DNA of 64,000 nt, from assembly GCF_000379425.1 (NCBI RefSeq), contig NZ_KB902204.1, positions 62,001 to 126,000 on the forward strand, written 5' to 3'. Position 1 is the first letter of the stretch. Every line of letters begins with the position of its first letter. Source of the DNA: Corynebacterium lubricantis DSM 45231 (GTDB lineage: Bacteria; Actinomycetota; Actinomycetes; Mycobacteriales; Mycobacteriaceae). The position numbers and the translations under genes are program-made. The notes below the pieces were generated by a model. That model searched no databases, was not told the origin of the DNA, and saw only the letters and a list, made by a program, of their open reading frames with translations. This document shows, in pieces, positions 1-8,171 of this stretch.

Positions 1-1319
1 TGCCGGACGCTGTCACGATTGACGACGAAGGCACCTACGCCCTCGTTGCGAACGAGGGCGAACCAGCCGAGGATTACTCCTACGATCCTGAGGGTTCCGT
101 CTCCGTCGTCGAGCTTAACGACGACCTGTCTGCCTCCACTCGGGAGCAGGTGCGCACCGCGGACTTCCAGGCATTCAATGCAGAAGGCGCCCTTCCTGAG
201 GGTGTGCACATCTTCGGCCAGGTCGGCGACTCCACCACCGTTGCACAAAACCTGGAGCCCGAGTACATCACGGTTTCCGGCGATAAGGCATATGTCTCGC
301 TGCAGGAAAACAATGCGATTGCCGTCATTGATATCGCAACGGCTTCTGTAGACAAGATCTGGCCATTGGGCTACGTCGACCGCACCGAGGTCCCCTTTGA
401 CCCTTCGGACCGCGACGGTAGCATCAATATCACCAACAAGTTCCCCTTCAAGTCCATCCGCCAGCCGGACTCGATTGGGTCCTACGAGGTCGGTGGTCAA
501 ACATACATCGTCACCGCAAATGAAGGCGACGCACGTGACTGGGACGGTTACTCTGAAGAGGCTCGTCTCAAGGACCTCAACGGTGTGAAGGAACCAGCTC
601 TCTGCGAGGACTTCCAGGGTATGACCGCAGAAGAGATCGAATTCTTCCAGTCCGACGCGGGCGCAGGCCGTCAGAACATCTCCCTGGCCTTCGGATACAA
701 CGAAGAGAAGGACTGCTACGAAGAGGTGTACAACTACGGTGCCCGTAGCTTCTCCATCTTCACCGCAGACGGCACCCTGGTTTACGATTCTGGCTCTGAT
801 TTTGAAGAGATCACCGCGAAGACCATCCCGGACTTCTTCAACTCCAATCACTCCGAATCCAACTTCGAAGGCCGTTCCGACGATAAGGGCCCAGAGCCAG
901 AGGGCTTGACCCTGGGTGTGATCGGCGATCGCACCTACGCTTTCGTCGGCTTTGAGCGCATCGGTGGCATCATCGTCTACGACATCACCGATCCAGCAAA
1001 CGCGGAGTACGTCACCTACGCCAACAACCGCGACTTCGCCATCTCCATGGAAGATTTCGAGGACGATCCTGTGGCAACCGCGGAGAACCTTCCTAAGGCT
1101 GGTGACCTTGGTCCGGAGGGCCTCGCGTTCGTGGCAGCGAAGGATTCCCCGAACCAGAAGAACCTCGTGATCGTGGGCAATGAAGTCTCTGGCACCACGA
1201 CCGTGTGGCAGGTCGATGACCTCCTGGACGACCAGGACGATGACTCCAATGAGGGCTCGGCACAGTCCAGCGGCTCCTCGAACCTGTCGTCGGGTAGCTC
1301 CTTCGGATCCTCGAAGTAG
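1..1319 (+). CDS. Secreted choice-of-anchor-I type protein, C-terminal part (5' end outside window)
   Basis: The reading frame is open from the first bases (first full codon at 3), so the start lies upstream. The visible 438 residues begin with PDAVTIDDEGTYALVANEGE, the beta-propeller-like repeat typical of choice-of-anchor-I proteins, which are often annotated as alkaline-phosphatase-like. A second repeat (YIVTANEGDARDW) and GPEPEGLTLG / LGPEGLAFV follow. These acidic Asp/Glu-rich extracellular proteins are usually secreted; the substrate is not known. The last 20 or so residues are a Ser/Gly-rich tail (SSNLSSGSSFGSSK) with no visible membrane anchor or LPXTG signal. The small gene that follows on the same strand carries a similar SLSSGSS stretch. 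Family assignment is fairly firm; enzymatic activity is inferred only from the family name. Confidence 0.8.
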   Translation, partial: PDAVTIDDEGTYALVANEGEPAEDYSYDPEGSVSVVELNDDLSASTREQVRTADFQAFNAEGALPEGVHIFGQVGDSTTVAQNLEPEYITVSGDKAYVSLQENNAIAVIDIATASVDKIWPLGYVDRTEVPFDPSDRDGSINITNKFPFKSIRQPDSIGSYEVGGQTYIVTANEGDARDWDGYSEEARLKDLNGVKEPALCEDFQGMTAEEIEFFQSDAGAGRQNISLAFGYNEEKDCYEEVYNYGARSFSIFTADGTLVYDSGSDFEEITAKTIPDFFNSNHSESNFEGRSDDKGPEPEGLTLGVIGDRTYAFVGFERIGGIIVYDITDPANAEYVTYANNRDFAISMEDFEDDPVATAENLPKAGDLGPEGLAFVAAKDSPNQKNLVIVGNEVSGTTTVWQVDDLLDDQDDDSNEGSAQSSGSSNLSSGSSFGSSK

Positions 1320-1410
1320 AACAAAAAGCTAATTCCACCAATACAGAACTCCACGGGTGCGCTATATTAGTTTTCATTCCTGATCTCTAAAACCCCCGTA
1401 GGAGTTTCCT

Positions 1411-1764
1411 GTGAAACGTCGTCTGTCTCTTGCTGTCGCAACCATTGCGGCCACTGCCCTTGCTGGCGTTGGCACTGTCTCTGCCCAGGAAGCTCCTGAG
1501 GAGTCTTCCTCGATCGCTTCCCTGTCCTCTGGTTCTTCGGCTAACACCGATACCACCGACCCAACCGATCCGGCTGAGCCCGGTGCCGATGCCGGCGACG
1601 CTACTGGCTCCAGCAAGCTGGTGGAAATGACCCGGATTAGCCCGGAGACTGAAAACACGATCGCTCAGATCAGCTTGGTTCTGACCATCGTCGCTGCAGT
1701 TACCCAGGCTGTCGCGGTGGCAGTCCCTATCATCCGCTATTTCGACCCAGGTTTCTTGCGCTAA
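1411..1764 (+). CDS. Small secreted protein with C-terminal hydrophobic segment
   Basis: 117 residues starting at a GTG with a GGAGTT Shine-Dalgarno seven bases upstream. Residues 1-25 form a Sec signal peptide (MKRRLSLAVATIAA..., cleavage probably after VSA). The middle is a low-complexity Ser/Asp/Thr/Pro region, and residues about 85-110 are hydrophobic (IAQISLVLTIVAAVTQAVAV), able to anchor the protein or mediate assembly. It lies 91 bp after the choice-of-anchor-I gene on the same strand and shares the SSGSS motif with that protein's tail, suggesting a common surface location. I do not recognise a named family. A strong terminator follows. Confidence 0.7.
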   Translation: MKRRLSLAVATIAATALAGVGTVSAQEAPEESSSIASLSSGSSANTDTTDPTDPAEPGADAGDATGSSKLVEMTRISPETENTIAQISLVLTIVAAVTQAVAVAVPIIRYFDPGFLR

Positions 1765-1790
1765 AACTTAAGATTCGCGAGCAAGCAAAA

Positions 1791-1832
1791 GGCGCGGTTT
1801 CCACCCCAGCAGGTGGAAACCGCGCCTCTTTT
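1791..1832. terminator. Bidirectional intrinsic terminator
   Basis: A perfect 15-bp inverted repeat (1791-1805 with 1812-1826, six-base loop) lies between two convergent genes. It is followed by TCTTTT on the plus strand and by a TTTTG run on the minus strand, so it can end both the small secreted gene and the MetE-like gene. Confidence 0.9.
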
Positions 1833-1851
1833 GTCGTCGTCAAGCGAATGC

Positions 1852-3060
1852 TTAGCCGAATAGCTCCTTGGAAGCGATCTCGGCACCCTTGACCAGGGAC
1901 TCAAGCTTTGCCCATGCGATTTGGTGGTGCAGGCGACCGCCCAAGCCACAGTCGGTGGACGCAACAACGTTTTCTGGGCCAGCGACCTCAGCGAACTGAA
2001 TGATGCGGTCGGCAACCAGGCGTGGGTGCTCAACAGCGTTGGTGGAGTGGGACACCACACCTGGGTAGATCAGCTTGCCCGCAGGAAGCTTGCCGTTCTC
2101 CCACACGCGCCACTCGTGGCCGTGGCGAGGAGACGCACCCTCGAAGGAGTAGCCGCCGACGTCGGCGCGCAGGATCTCGTCGATGATGTCACCGAACTCG
2201 ATGTCGGTGGTGTGTGGTCCGTGCCAGGAGCCCCAGCAGATGTGCAGACGAGTCTGCTCCTTTGGCAGGCCCTCCAACGCGGAGTTGATAGCGTCGACGC
2301 GGATGCGCAGCCATGCGCGGTAATCCTCAAGCGTTGGCTCTGGGTTGATCTGGTCCCAGGATTCAGCCAGGTCAGGCGCGTCGAGCTGCACGGTGAAGCC
2401 AGCGTCGGTGATGCCCTTGTACTCATGCGACAGCGCGTCAGCACATGCTTGGACGAGCTCGGCGTCAGTTGCGTAGTACTCGTTTTTCAAACGAGCTGCG
2501 GATCCTGGGGACAAAGCTGCGATGAAGCCGTCGGCTGCACCGGCGTTGTCTACAGCGTGGCGCAGGAACTTGGCGTCTGCCTCGACGTCGTCCTGGCCGA
2601 TGTAGGTGACCTCACCGGTGAACTTTGGGTTGCCGACCTTGGCACGGCCGGTGAAGATGCCGGAATCAGGATCATTGTAGGCATCGGCGAAGATGACGCG
2701 GTCGCGGCGATCGGAGAAGCTGGTCAGCTCGATGTTGCCCGGGGTGGAGCGCTTGACTTCCTGGGATGCCCAACGATCCTCGTCGGTCATGGTCAGGCCG
2801 CCGAGGCGGGAGAAGGAGTAGTTCCACCAAGCGCCGTAATCGATCGCGCCGGAGGTGATGTGGCCGTACTCGCCCTCGTTGACAATGTCGATGCCCAGGT
2901 CAACCTGACGCTTGACCACGTCATCGGATGCCTTCTGCAGAATCTCGAAGAACTCTGCGTCCTCGATGGTGCCCTCAGCGCGGCGCTTGTTTGCTTCGAG
3001 CAGCTCAGGGGTGCGTGGCAGGGAGCCCACGTGGGTGGTACGAATCTTATTTACTGACAT
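1852..3060 (-). CDS. MetE-like cobalamin-independent methionine synthase family protein (copy 1)
   Basis: 402 residues from ATG 3060 (MSVNKIRTTHVGSLPRT), with GGAG about 12 bases upstream; an in-frame TTG at 3078 is less likely because the GGAG would then lie inside the gene. The protein matches only the C-terminal catalytic barrel of MetE (COG0620, YxjG/YxjH-like), about half the length of true MetE. Zinc-ligand candidates are visible as LHICWGSWHG (His and Cys, about residue 275) and STDCGLGGRLH near the C-terminus. Such short proteins probably transfer a methyl group to homocysteine or another thiol; the methyl donor is not certain. It is a close paralogue of the next upstream gene, in tandem, and both have a similar upstream element. 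Confidence 0.85.
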   Translation of the reverse strand: MSVNKIRTTHVGSLPRTPELLEANKRRAEGTIEDAEFFEILQKASDDVVKRQVDLGIDIVNEGEYGHITSGAIDYGAWWNYSFSRLGGLTMTDEDRWASQEVKRSTPGNIELTSFSDRRDRVIFADAYNDPDSGIFTGRAKVGNPKFTGEVTYIGQDDVEADAKFLRHAVDNAGAADGFIAALSPGSAARLKNEYYATDAELVQACADALSHEYKGITDAGFTVQLDAPDLAESWDQINPEPTLEDYRAWLRIRVDAINSALEGLPKEQTRLHICWGSWHGPHTTDIEFGDIIDEILRADVGGYSFEGASPRHGHEWRVWENGKLPAGKLIYPGVVSHSTNAVEHPRLVADRIIQFAEVAGPENVVASTDCGLGGRLHHQIAWAKLESLVKGAEIASKELFG

Positions 3061-3192
3061 ATACGTCTCTGTCTCCAAAATTTATAGTCGGAAATGGCAG
3101 CCAGGCCGGGGCTCCGGAATTACAGGCTCGCATCGTGCCATTCTAATGTACGGATCGCGCGGTGTTTACTGCCCTCTCCGAATTTTATTCAC
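3061..3192 (-). promoter_or_regulatory. Leader of MetE-like copy 1 with element shared with copy 2
   Basis: On the minus strand the block GTGAATAAAATTC (3180-3192) directly follows the stop codon of copy 2. CATTAG is at 3143-3148 and CCGGAGCCCCGG at 3106-3117. The same three blocks, in the same order and almost the same spacing (62 versus 61 bases between the outer blocks), precede copy 2. TAAAAT inside the first block could be a -10 box. A second possible promoter, TATAAATT, lies about 25 bases before the ATG. No known riboswitch consensus was recognised. Confidence 0.5.
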
Positions 3193-4407
3193 TTACGCGC
3201 CGTAGAGGCGCTGGGAGGCAATCTTCGCGCCCTGGACTAACGAATCCAGCTTTGCCCACGCGATGTCGCGGTGCAGGCGACCACCGAGGCCGCAGTCCGA
3301 CGAGGCGATCACGTTGTCCGCGCCGACAACCTCGGCGAATTGGACGATCCGATCGGCCACCAGGTCGGGGTGCTCCAGCGCGTTCGTGTTATGCGAAATC
3401 ACACCTGGGTAGAGCTTATAGCCCGCAGGCAGGGTGCGGTTCTCCCACACGCGCCACTCGTGCGCGTGGCGTGGGCCGGCAGCCTCAAACGACATGCCGC
3501 CCACCTTGGCTTCCATGAGCACGTCGATGATCTCGCCGAAAGGAATGTCGGTGGAGTGCGGGCCGTGCCAGGAGCCCCAGCAGATGTGCAGACGAATCTG
3601 TTCCTTCGGCAGGCCCTCGATGGCCTGGTTTAGGGCGTCCACACGGACCTTGAGGAATTCTTGGTATCCCTCGACCGTCGGAGCCGGGTTGATCTGGTCC
3701 CAGGATTCCGCGAGGTCGGGCGCGTCGAGCTGCAGGTCGAAGCCCGCATCCGTGATGGCCTTGTATTCTTCGTGCATCGCGGGAGCGGATGCCAGGACTG
3801 CAGCGTCGTCGTCCTCGTAGTATTCGTTGGTCAAACGCACGGCCGAGCCCGGAGACACGGAAGCGATGAAGCCCTTATTATCCGAGTTATTCGCGGCCAG
3901 CGCGTCCTTTAACAGCTTCACGTCGCGGGCCACTTCGTCCTGGCCAATATAAGAAATCGGGCCGGTCACGGCAGGGAAATCACGGACGTCGATATCAGCG
4001 TTCTTCGAGGCATCGCCGGCTTCGGTGGTGGCGTACACGTCGGCGAAGGCCGCGAAGTCGCGGCGCTGGGTGAACTCAGAGAGCGTGACCTTGTTGGTTG
4101 GCTGCTTCGCCAGTGCCGCCTCGATGCGCTCGCGGGAGACAACTTCAAGACCGGACAGGCGTGGGAAAATGTAGTTCCACCACGCGCCGTAGTTGACCTC
4201 GGAGCCCATCGCGTGGCCGTACTCGCCCTCGTTGACAATGTCGATGCCGAGTTCAAACTGCTTTGCGACGACCTGCCGGGCCGAATCCTCAATGATCTGT
4301 GCGTATTCTGCGTCGCTGATGTTTCCCTGCGAGCGTCGCTTGTTCGCGTCGAGCAGTTCTTTCGTGCGTGGCAGTGATCCCACATGGGTGGTCAGGATAC
4401 GAGACAT
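3193..4407 (-). CDS. MetE-like cobalamin-independent methionine synthase family protein (copy 2)
   Basis: 404 residues from ATG 4407 (MSRILTTHVGSLPRT), with AGGGG eight bases before the start. It is the same C-terminal MetE barrel as copy 1, with the same metal-binding candidates LHICWGSWHG and SSDCGLGGRLH. The two proteins are highly similar along their whole length, with differences mainly around residues 120-190, so they arose by tandem duplication. Expected role: zinc-dependent methyl transfer to a thiol, probably in methionine supply or recycling; the physiological methyl donor is unknown. It is the first gene after dnaE on the minus strand, separated by a 155-base leader. Confidence 0.85.
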   Translation of the reverse strand: MSRILTTHVGSLPRTKELLDANKRRSQGNISDAEYAQIIEDSARQVVAKQFELGIDIVNEGEYGHAMGSEVNYGAWWNYIFPRLSGLEVVSRERIEAALAKQPTNKVTLSEFTQRRDFAAFADVYATTEAGDASKNADIDVRDFPAVTGPISYIGQDEVARDVKLLKDALAANNSDNKGFIASVSPGSAVRLTNEYYEDDDAAVLASAPAMHEEYKAITDAGFDLQLDAPDLAESWDQINPAPTVEGYQEFLKVRVDALNQAIEGLPKEQIRLHICWGSWHGPHSTDIPFGEIIDVLMEAKVGGMSFEAAGPRHAHEWRVWENRTLPAGYKLYPGVISHNTNALEHPDLVADRIVQFAEVVGADNVIASSDCGLGGRLHRDIAWAKLDSLVQGAKIASQRLYGA

Positions 4408-4558
4408 AGTTAGAGCCCCTTTCGCTTGTCGAAAAATGTACAGAACACATTGACGTGATCTTGACAGTGCGACCGGGGCTCCGGGTTTATGCGACCGTTG
4501 CTTCCACAGCCTAATGAAAAACGGCTGAAAAGAGTATCAATCGCGGAATTTTATTCAC
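4408..4558 (-). promoter_or_regulatory. Leader of MetE-like copy 2 with shared element and possible RBS sequestration
   Basis: Minus-strand blocks GTGAATAAAATTC (4546-4558), CATTAG (4511-4516) and CCGGAGCCCCGG (4473-4484) repeat those before copy 1. The GGAGCCCC core (4475-4482) is complementary over eight bases, one of them G-U, to GGGGCTCT (4412-4419), which contains the Shine-Dalgarno sequence. The element could therefore hide the ribosome-binding site. CAGCC...GGCTG near the middle block can form another stem. This is inferred from sequence only. Confidence 0.5.
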
Positions 4559-4562
4559 GGGT

Positions 4563-7500
4563 TTAGCCGAGGATTCCTGCTCCCATCGTGGCCTTCAAGT
4601 CCCCCATGAGGCTGCCGGAGCGCTCGACGCGCAGGTGATCGCCAAGCACCATGAGCTGGGAAGAATCACCGTGGACGAGGTTGAGATACACGTCGGATTC
4701 GCCGGGGTTATTCGCCAACACATTTTTCAGCTTCGCGATGTTATCCATCGTGCACTGCTCGGTGCGCAACGTCAGACGCAGCGGCAATCCAGCACCGTTG
4801 CCTGGCCCGAGCTCGGGTACGCGGACGTCGTCGCCAAATAAGCTCATGCGGTCGTCGCGGATAGACACACGCGCGGAGACCAACAAGATGTTGTCTTCCA
4901 CCAGCTGCGGTGCGGCAAGCGAATACGCCTTGGAGAATACGAGCACCTCCACCTGGGCTCCGTGGTGGTCTTCCAGGGTAATAATCGCCCAGGGAGATCC
5001 ATCTTTCTTCGAGAACCGACGGTCAACAGCGGAGACGATACCGCCGATCACCACATCCGTGCCATTGCGCAGCTCCCCAGAGAGCACCGTTGTCAGCGGT
5101 GTATCCGTCTGTGCTTCTAGCGCCTCCTCGTATCCGTCGAGTGGGTGGCCGGAGACGTACATGCCCAGCATGTCGCGTTCCAGGGCAAGCTTGTGTTTGC
5201 GGTCCCATTCGTCGTCAGGCACATCGATCTTGAATACGTTGCTGGCCTCGCTGTCGTCTCCGCCGAAGCCCGCGAACAGGTCGAATTGCCCCTTGTCGGC
5301 CGCCTTCTTCGTGGTCAGCACCGAATCCACGGCGTCTTCTTGGACGAGCATGAGCCCCTTGCGGGAATGCCCCAAGGAATCGAAGGCACCAGCTTTAATC
5401 AGCGATTCAGTGATGCGCTTGTTACAGGGCACGAGGTCGATCTTGTCCAAGTAGTCCGAGAACGACGTGAAGTTGCCCTTGGTTCGGCGCGACTCCATGA
5501 TCGAATCCACGACTTCGCGGCCGACGTTGCGGATCGCGGCCAAACCATAGCGGATGTCCTTGCCCACAGCCATGAAGTCCTGCTCGGACTCATTGACATC
5601 TGGCGGCAACACCTTAATACCCAGGTGACGACAGTCCGACAAATAGATCGCCGACTTGTCCTTCTTATCACCCACCGAGGTCAACAGTGCGGCCATGTAC
5701 TCAGCCGTGTAGTTCGCCTTGAGATAGCCGGTCCAGTAAGACACGAGCGCGTAGCCCGCGGCGTGGGACTTGTTAAACGCGTAGGATGCGAAAGGCTCGA
5801 TGGTTCCCCAGAGCGCGTCGACGGCTTCCTTGGAGTAGCCGTTACTAAACATGCCGTTGGAGAATTTCTCGTACTCCTTCGCCAGCACCTCGGGCTTCTT
5901 CTTACCCATCGCCTTACGGAAACCGTCTGCCTCGCCAGCCGTGTAGTTAGCCAGCTTGCGCGAGATCTCCATGATCTGCTCCTGGTAGACGATAAGACCA
6001 TAGGTCTCTCCCAGGATGTCCTTGAGTGGTTCTTCCAGCTCAGGGTGGATCGGGGTGATCGGTTTACGGCCGTTCTTGCGGTCCGCGTAATCCCAGTGGG
6101 CGTTCACACCCATCGGGCCCGGGCGATACAGCGCCAACGACGCGACAATATCGTTGAAGCCCGTTGGCTTCATGCGCTTGAGTAGCTCCTGCATGCCGCC
6201 ACCGTCGAGCTGGAAGACACCCAGCGTGTCACCGCGCCCCAGCAATTCGTAGACAGCCGGATCGTCCGTGGTCAACGCGTCGAGGTCAATCTCCTCCCCG
6301 CGGTTCTTCTTAATATTTTCCACGGCGTCGCCCAACACGGTGAGGTTGCGCAGACCCAGGAAGTCCATCTTCAAAAGGCCGATGGCCTCACAGGCAGGGT
6401 AGTCCCAGCCGGTAATAAGCGCGCCGTCGGCGGGACGCTTCCACATGGGGATGTGATCCATCAGTGGCACAGAGGCCATAATCACCGCACAGGCGTGCAC
6501 ACCGGCCTGGCGAACCACGCCTTCAAGTCCGCGCGCCGTTTCGTAGATCTTCGACACGTCAGGGTCGGTCTCGATCATGTTGCGCACCTCGGTGGCTTCC
6601 CCGTACCGCGGATGCTCCGGATCCATGATGCCCGAAAGCGGAATATCCTTCGCCATGACGGCGGGAGGAAGCGCGCCGTTGATCCGGTCAGCCATTTGGA
6701 AACCGGGCTGGCCGTAGTTGACCTTCGCGGCGTCCTTGACGGCCTGTTTCGTTTTCACGGTACCGAACGTGATCACCTGGGCGATCTTGTCCTCGCCCCA
6801 CCGCTCGGCAGCATAGGTGATCATCTCGCCGCGGCGGCGATCATCGAAGTCAATATCAATATCGGGTGCGGATGGTCGCTCTGGGTTCAAAAACCTCTCA
6901 AACAGCAGGCCGTGTTCCATCGGGTCGATATTGGTAATGGTCATCGCATAAGCCACCAGCGAGCCTGCAGCGGAACCACGCCCAGGTCCGACACGAATGC
7001 CGATGGAGCGGGCGTGCTTAATAATCTCGGCGACGATCAGGAAGTACGAAGGGTAGCCCTTGCCGTCAATGACCTCGATCTCGTACTCGGCGCGGTCGAT
7101 ATAGTCCTGTGGCACTTCCCCACCGTCGAAACGATCGCGAAGGCCATCCATGACCTCGTGGTGCAGCCACGTCGTCGGGGTGAATCCCTCGGGCACGTCC
7201 GCAATCGGCATGCGGTCGTGGGTGTGCTCCTCCCAGATTTCACCGTAATCCTGGACGCGCTCGGCTACCCACAGCGTGTTGTCGCAGCCATCGGGCACCA
7301 TGTCGTCCCACAAATCGCGCATCTGCTCGGCGGACTTGATGTAGTAACCGGAACCATCAAACTTGAAACGGTCTTGGTCGAGCAGGGTCTTGCCCGTTTG
7401 TACGCACAGCATTGCCTCATGAGCAGGCGCCTGGGATTCCAGCACGTAGTGGCAGTCATTAGTCACCAGTGGCGGCAGATCAAGAGCTTTACCAATGCGC

Positions 7501-8123
7501 AGAAGATCCTCGCGCACACGATTTTCAATGGACAGCCCGTGGTCCATCAATTCCAGGAAGTAGTTATCCTTGCCGTAGATGTCCTGCCACATCGCGGCGG
7601 CTTCCAGTGCCTCGTCGTATTGGCCGAGGCGAAGCCTGGTCTGTACATCTCCTGAGGGACAGCCGGTGGTAGCAATGATGCCATCAGCATGTTCGGCGAT
7701 CAGCTCCGCATCCATGCGTGGCCACTTGCCCAGCTGGCCCTCGTAGGACGCCAACGACGACAACTTAAACAAGTTATGTAGACCGGTCGCGTTTTCCGCG
7801 ATCATGGTTTGGTGCAGGTACGCGCCCGACGCCGATACGTCGTCGCGTTTTTGATCCGGCGTGCCCCACAGCACGCGCTTTTTATTGAAGCGCGATTCCG
7901 GCGCCATGTAGGCCTCAATACCGATGATCGGCTTCACATCGGCATCGACCATCGCCTTATAAAAGGCATTCGAACCAAACATGTTGCCGTGGTCCGTCAT
8001 GCCCACGGCGGGCATGCCCTGCCGGTGGACTTCCTCCGCGAGTAAATCCACCTTGCACATGCCGTCCAACATGGAAAACTCTGTGTGGTTGTGCAGGTGG
8101 ACAAACGAGGAGTTCTTAGCCAT
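4563..8123 (-). CDS. dnaE: DNA polymerase III subunit alpha
   Basis: 1186 residues, the normal length for DnaE1. The N-terminal PHP domain starts with [15 protein letters not shown] (metal-binding His 9, 11, 13). The palm contains [14 protein letters not shown] and the catalytic aspartates of PDIDIDF at about residues 417-425. [20 protein letters not shown], helix-hairpin-helix sequences and a C-terminal OB fold ([14 protein letters not shown], about residue 1005) follow. It is the replicative chain-elongating polymerase, working with the beta clamp. The 48-base gap to the upstream gene of unknown role suggests they may be cotranscribed. Confidence 0.97.
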   Translation of the reverse strand: MAKNSSFVHLHNHTEFSMLDGMCKVDLLAEEVHRQGMPAVGMTDHGNMFGSNAFYKAMVDADVKPIIGIEAYMAPESRFNKKRVLWGTPDQKRDDVSASGAYLHQTMIAENATGLHNLFKLSSLASYEGQLGKWPRMDAELIAEHADGIIATTGCPSGDVQTRLRLGQYDEALEAAAMWQDIYGKDNYFLELMDHGLSIENRVREDLLRIGKALDLPPLVTNDCHYVLESQAPAHEAMLCVQTGKTLLDQDRFKFDGSGYYIKSAEQMRDLWDDMVPDGCDNTLWVAERVQDYGEIWEEHTHDRMPIADVPEGFTPTTWLHHEVMDGLRDRFDGGEVPQDYIDRAEYEIEVIDGKGYPSYFLIVAEIIKHARSIGIRVGPGRGSAAGSLVAYAMTITNIDPMEHGLLFERFLNPERPSAPDIDIDFDDRRRGEMITYAAERWGEDKIAQVITFGTVKTKQAVKDAAKVNYGQPGFQMADRINGALPPAVMAKDIPLSGIMDPEHPRYGEATEVRNMIETDPDVSKIYETARGLEGVVRQAGVHACAVIMASVPLMDHIPMWKRPADGALITGWDYPACEAIGLLKMDFLGLRNLTVLGDAVENIKKNRGEEIDLDALTTDDPAVYELLGRGDTLGVFQLDGGGMQELLKRMKPTGFNDIVASLALYRPGPMGVNAHWDYADRKNGRKPITPIHPELEEPLKDILGETYGLIVYQEQIMEISRKLANYTAGEADGFRKAMGKKKPEVLAKEYEKFSNGMFSNGYSKEAVDALWGTIEPFASYAFNKSHAAGYALVSYWTGYLKANYTAEYMAALLTSVGDKKDKSAIYLSDCRHLGIKVLPPDVNESEQDFMAVGKDIRYGLAAIRNVGREVVDSIMESRRTKGNFTSFSDYLDKIDLVPCNKRITESLIKAGAFDSLGHSRKGLMLVQEDAVDSVLTTKKAADKGQFDLFAGFGGDDSEASNVFKIDVPDDEWDRKHKLALERDMLGMYVSGHPLDGYEEALEAQTDTPLTTVLSGELRNGTDVVIGGIVSAVDRRFSKKDGSPWAIITLEDHHGAQVEVLVFSKAYSLAAPQLVEDNILLVSARVSIRDDRMSLFGDDVRVPELGPGNGAGLPLRLTLRTEQCTMDNIAKLKNVLANNPGESDVYLNLVHGDSSQLMVLGDHLRVERSGSLMGDLKATMGAGILG

Positions 8124-8171
8124 GCCCGTAGTCTAGTCCAGCTGTCAAGAGTTCCAAACCCCGCAGATTTC

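Noticed and set aside
1921..3057. 378-residue plus-strand frame opposite MetE-like copy 1
   Set aside because: Antisense shadow of a conserved gene; no domain.
3061..4558. Cobalamin or SAM riboswitch before the MetE-like genes
   Set aside because: GTGAATAAAATTC and GCCCCGG..GCACTGT recall parts of the B12 consensus, but the order, spacing and B12 box are not right, and no SAM-I or SAM-IV core is present.
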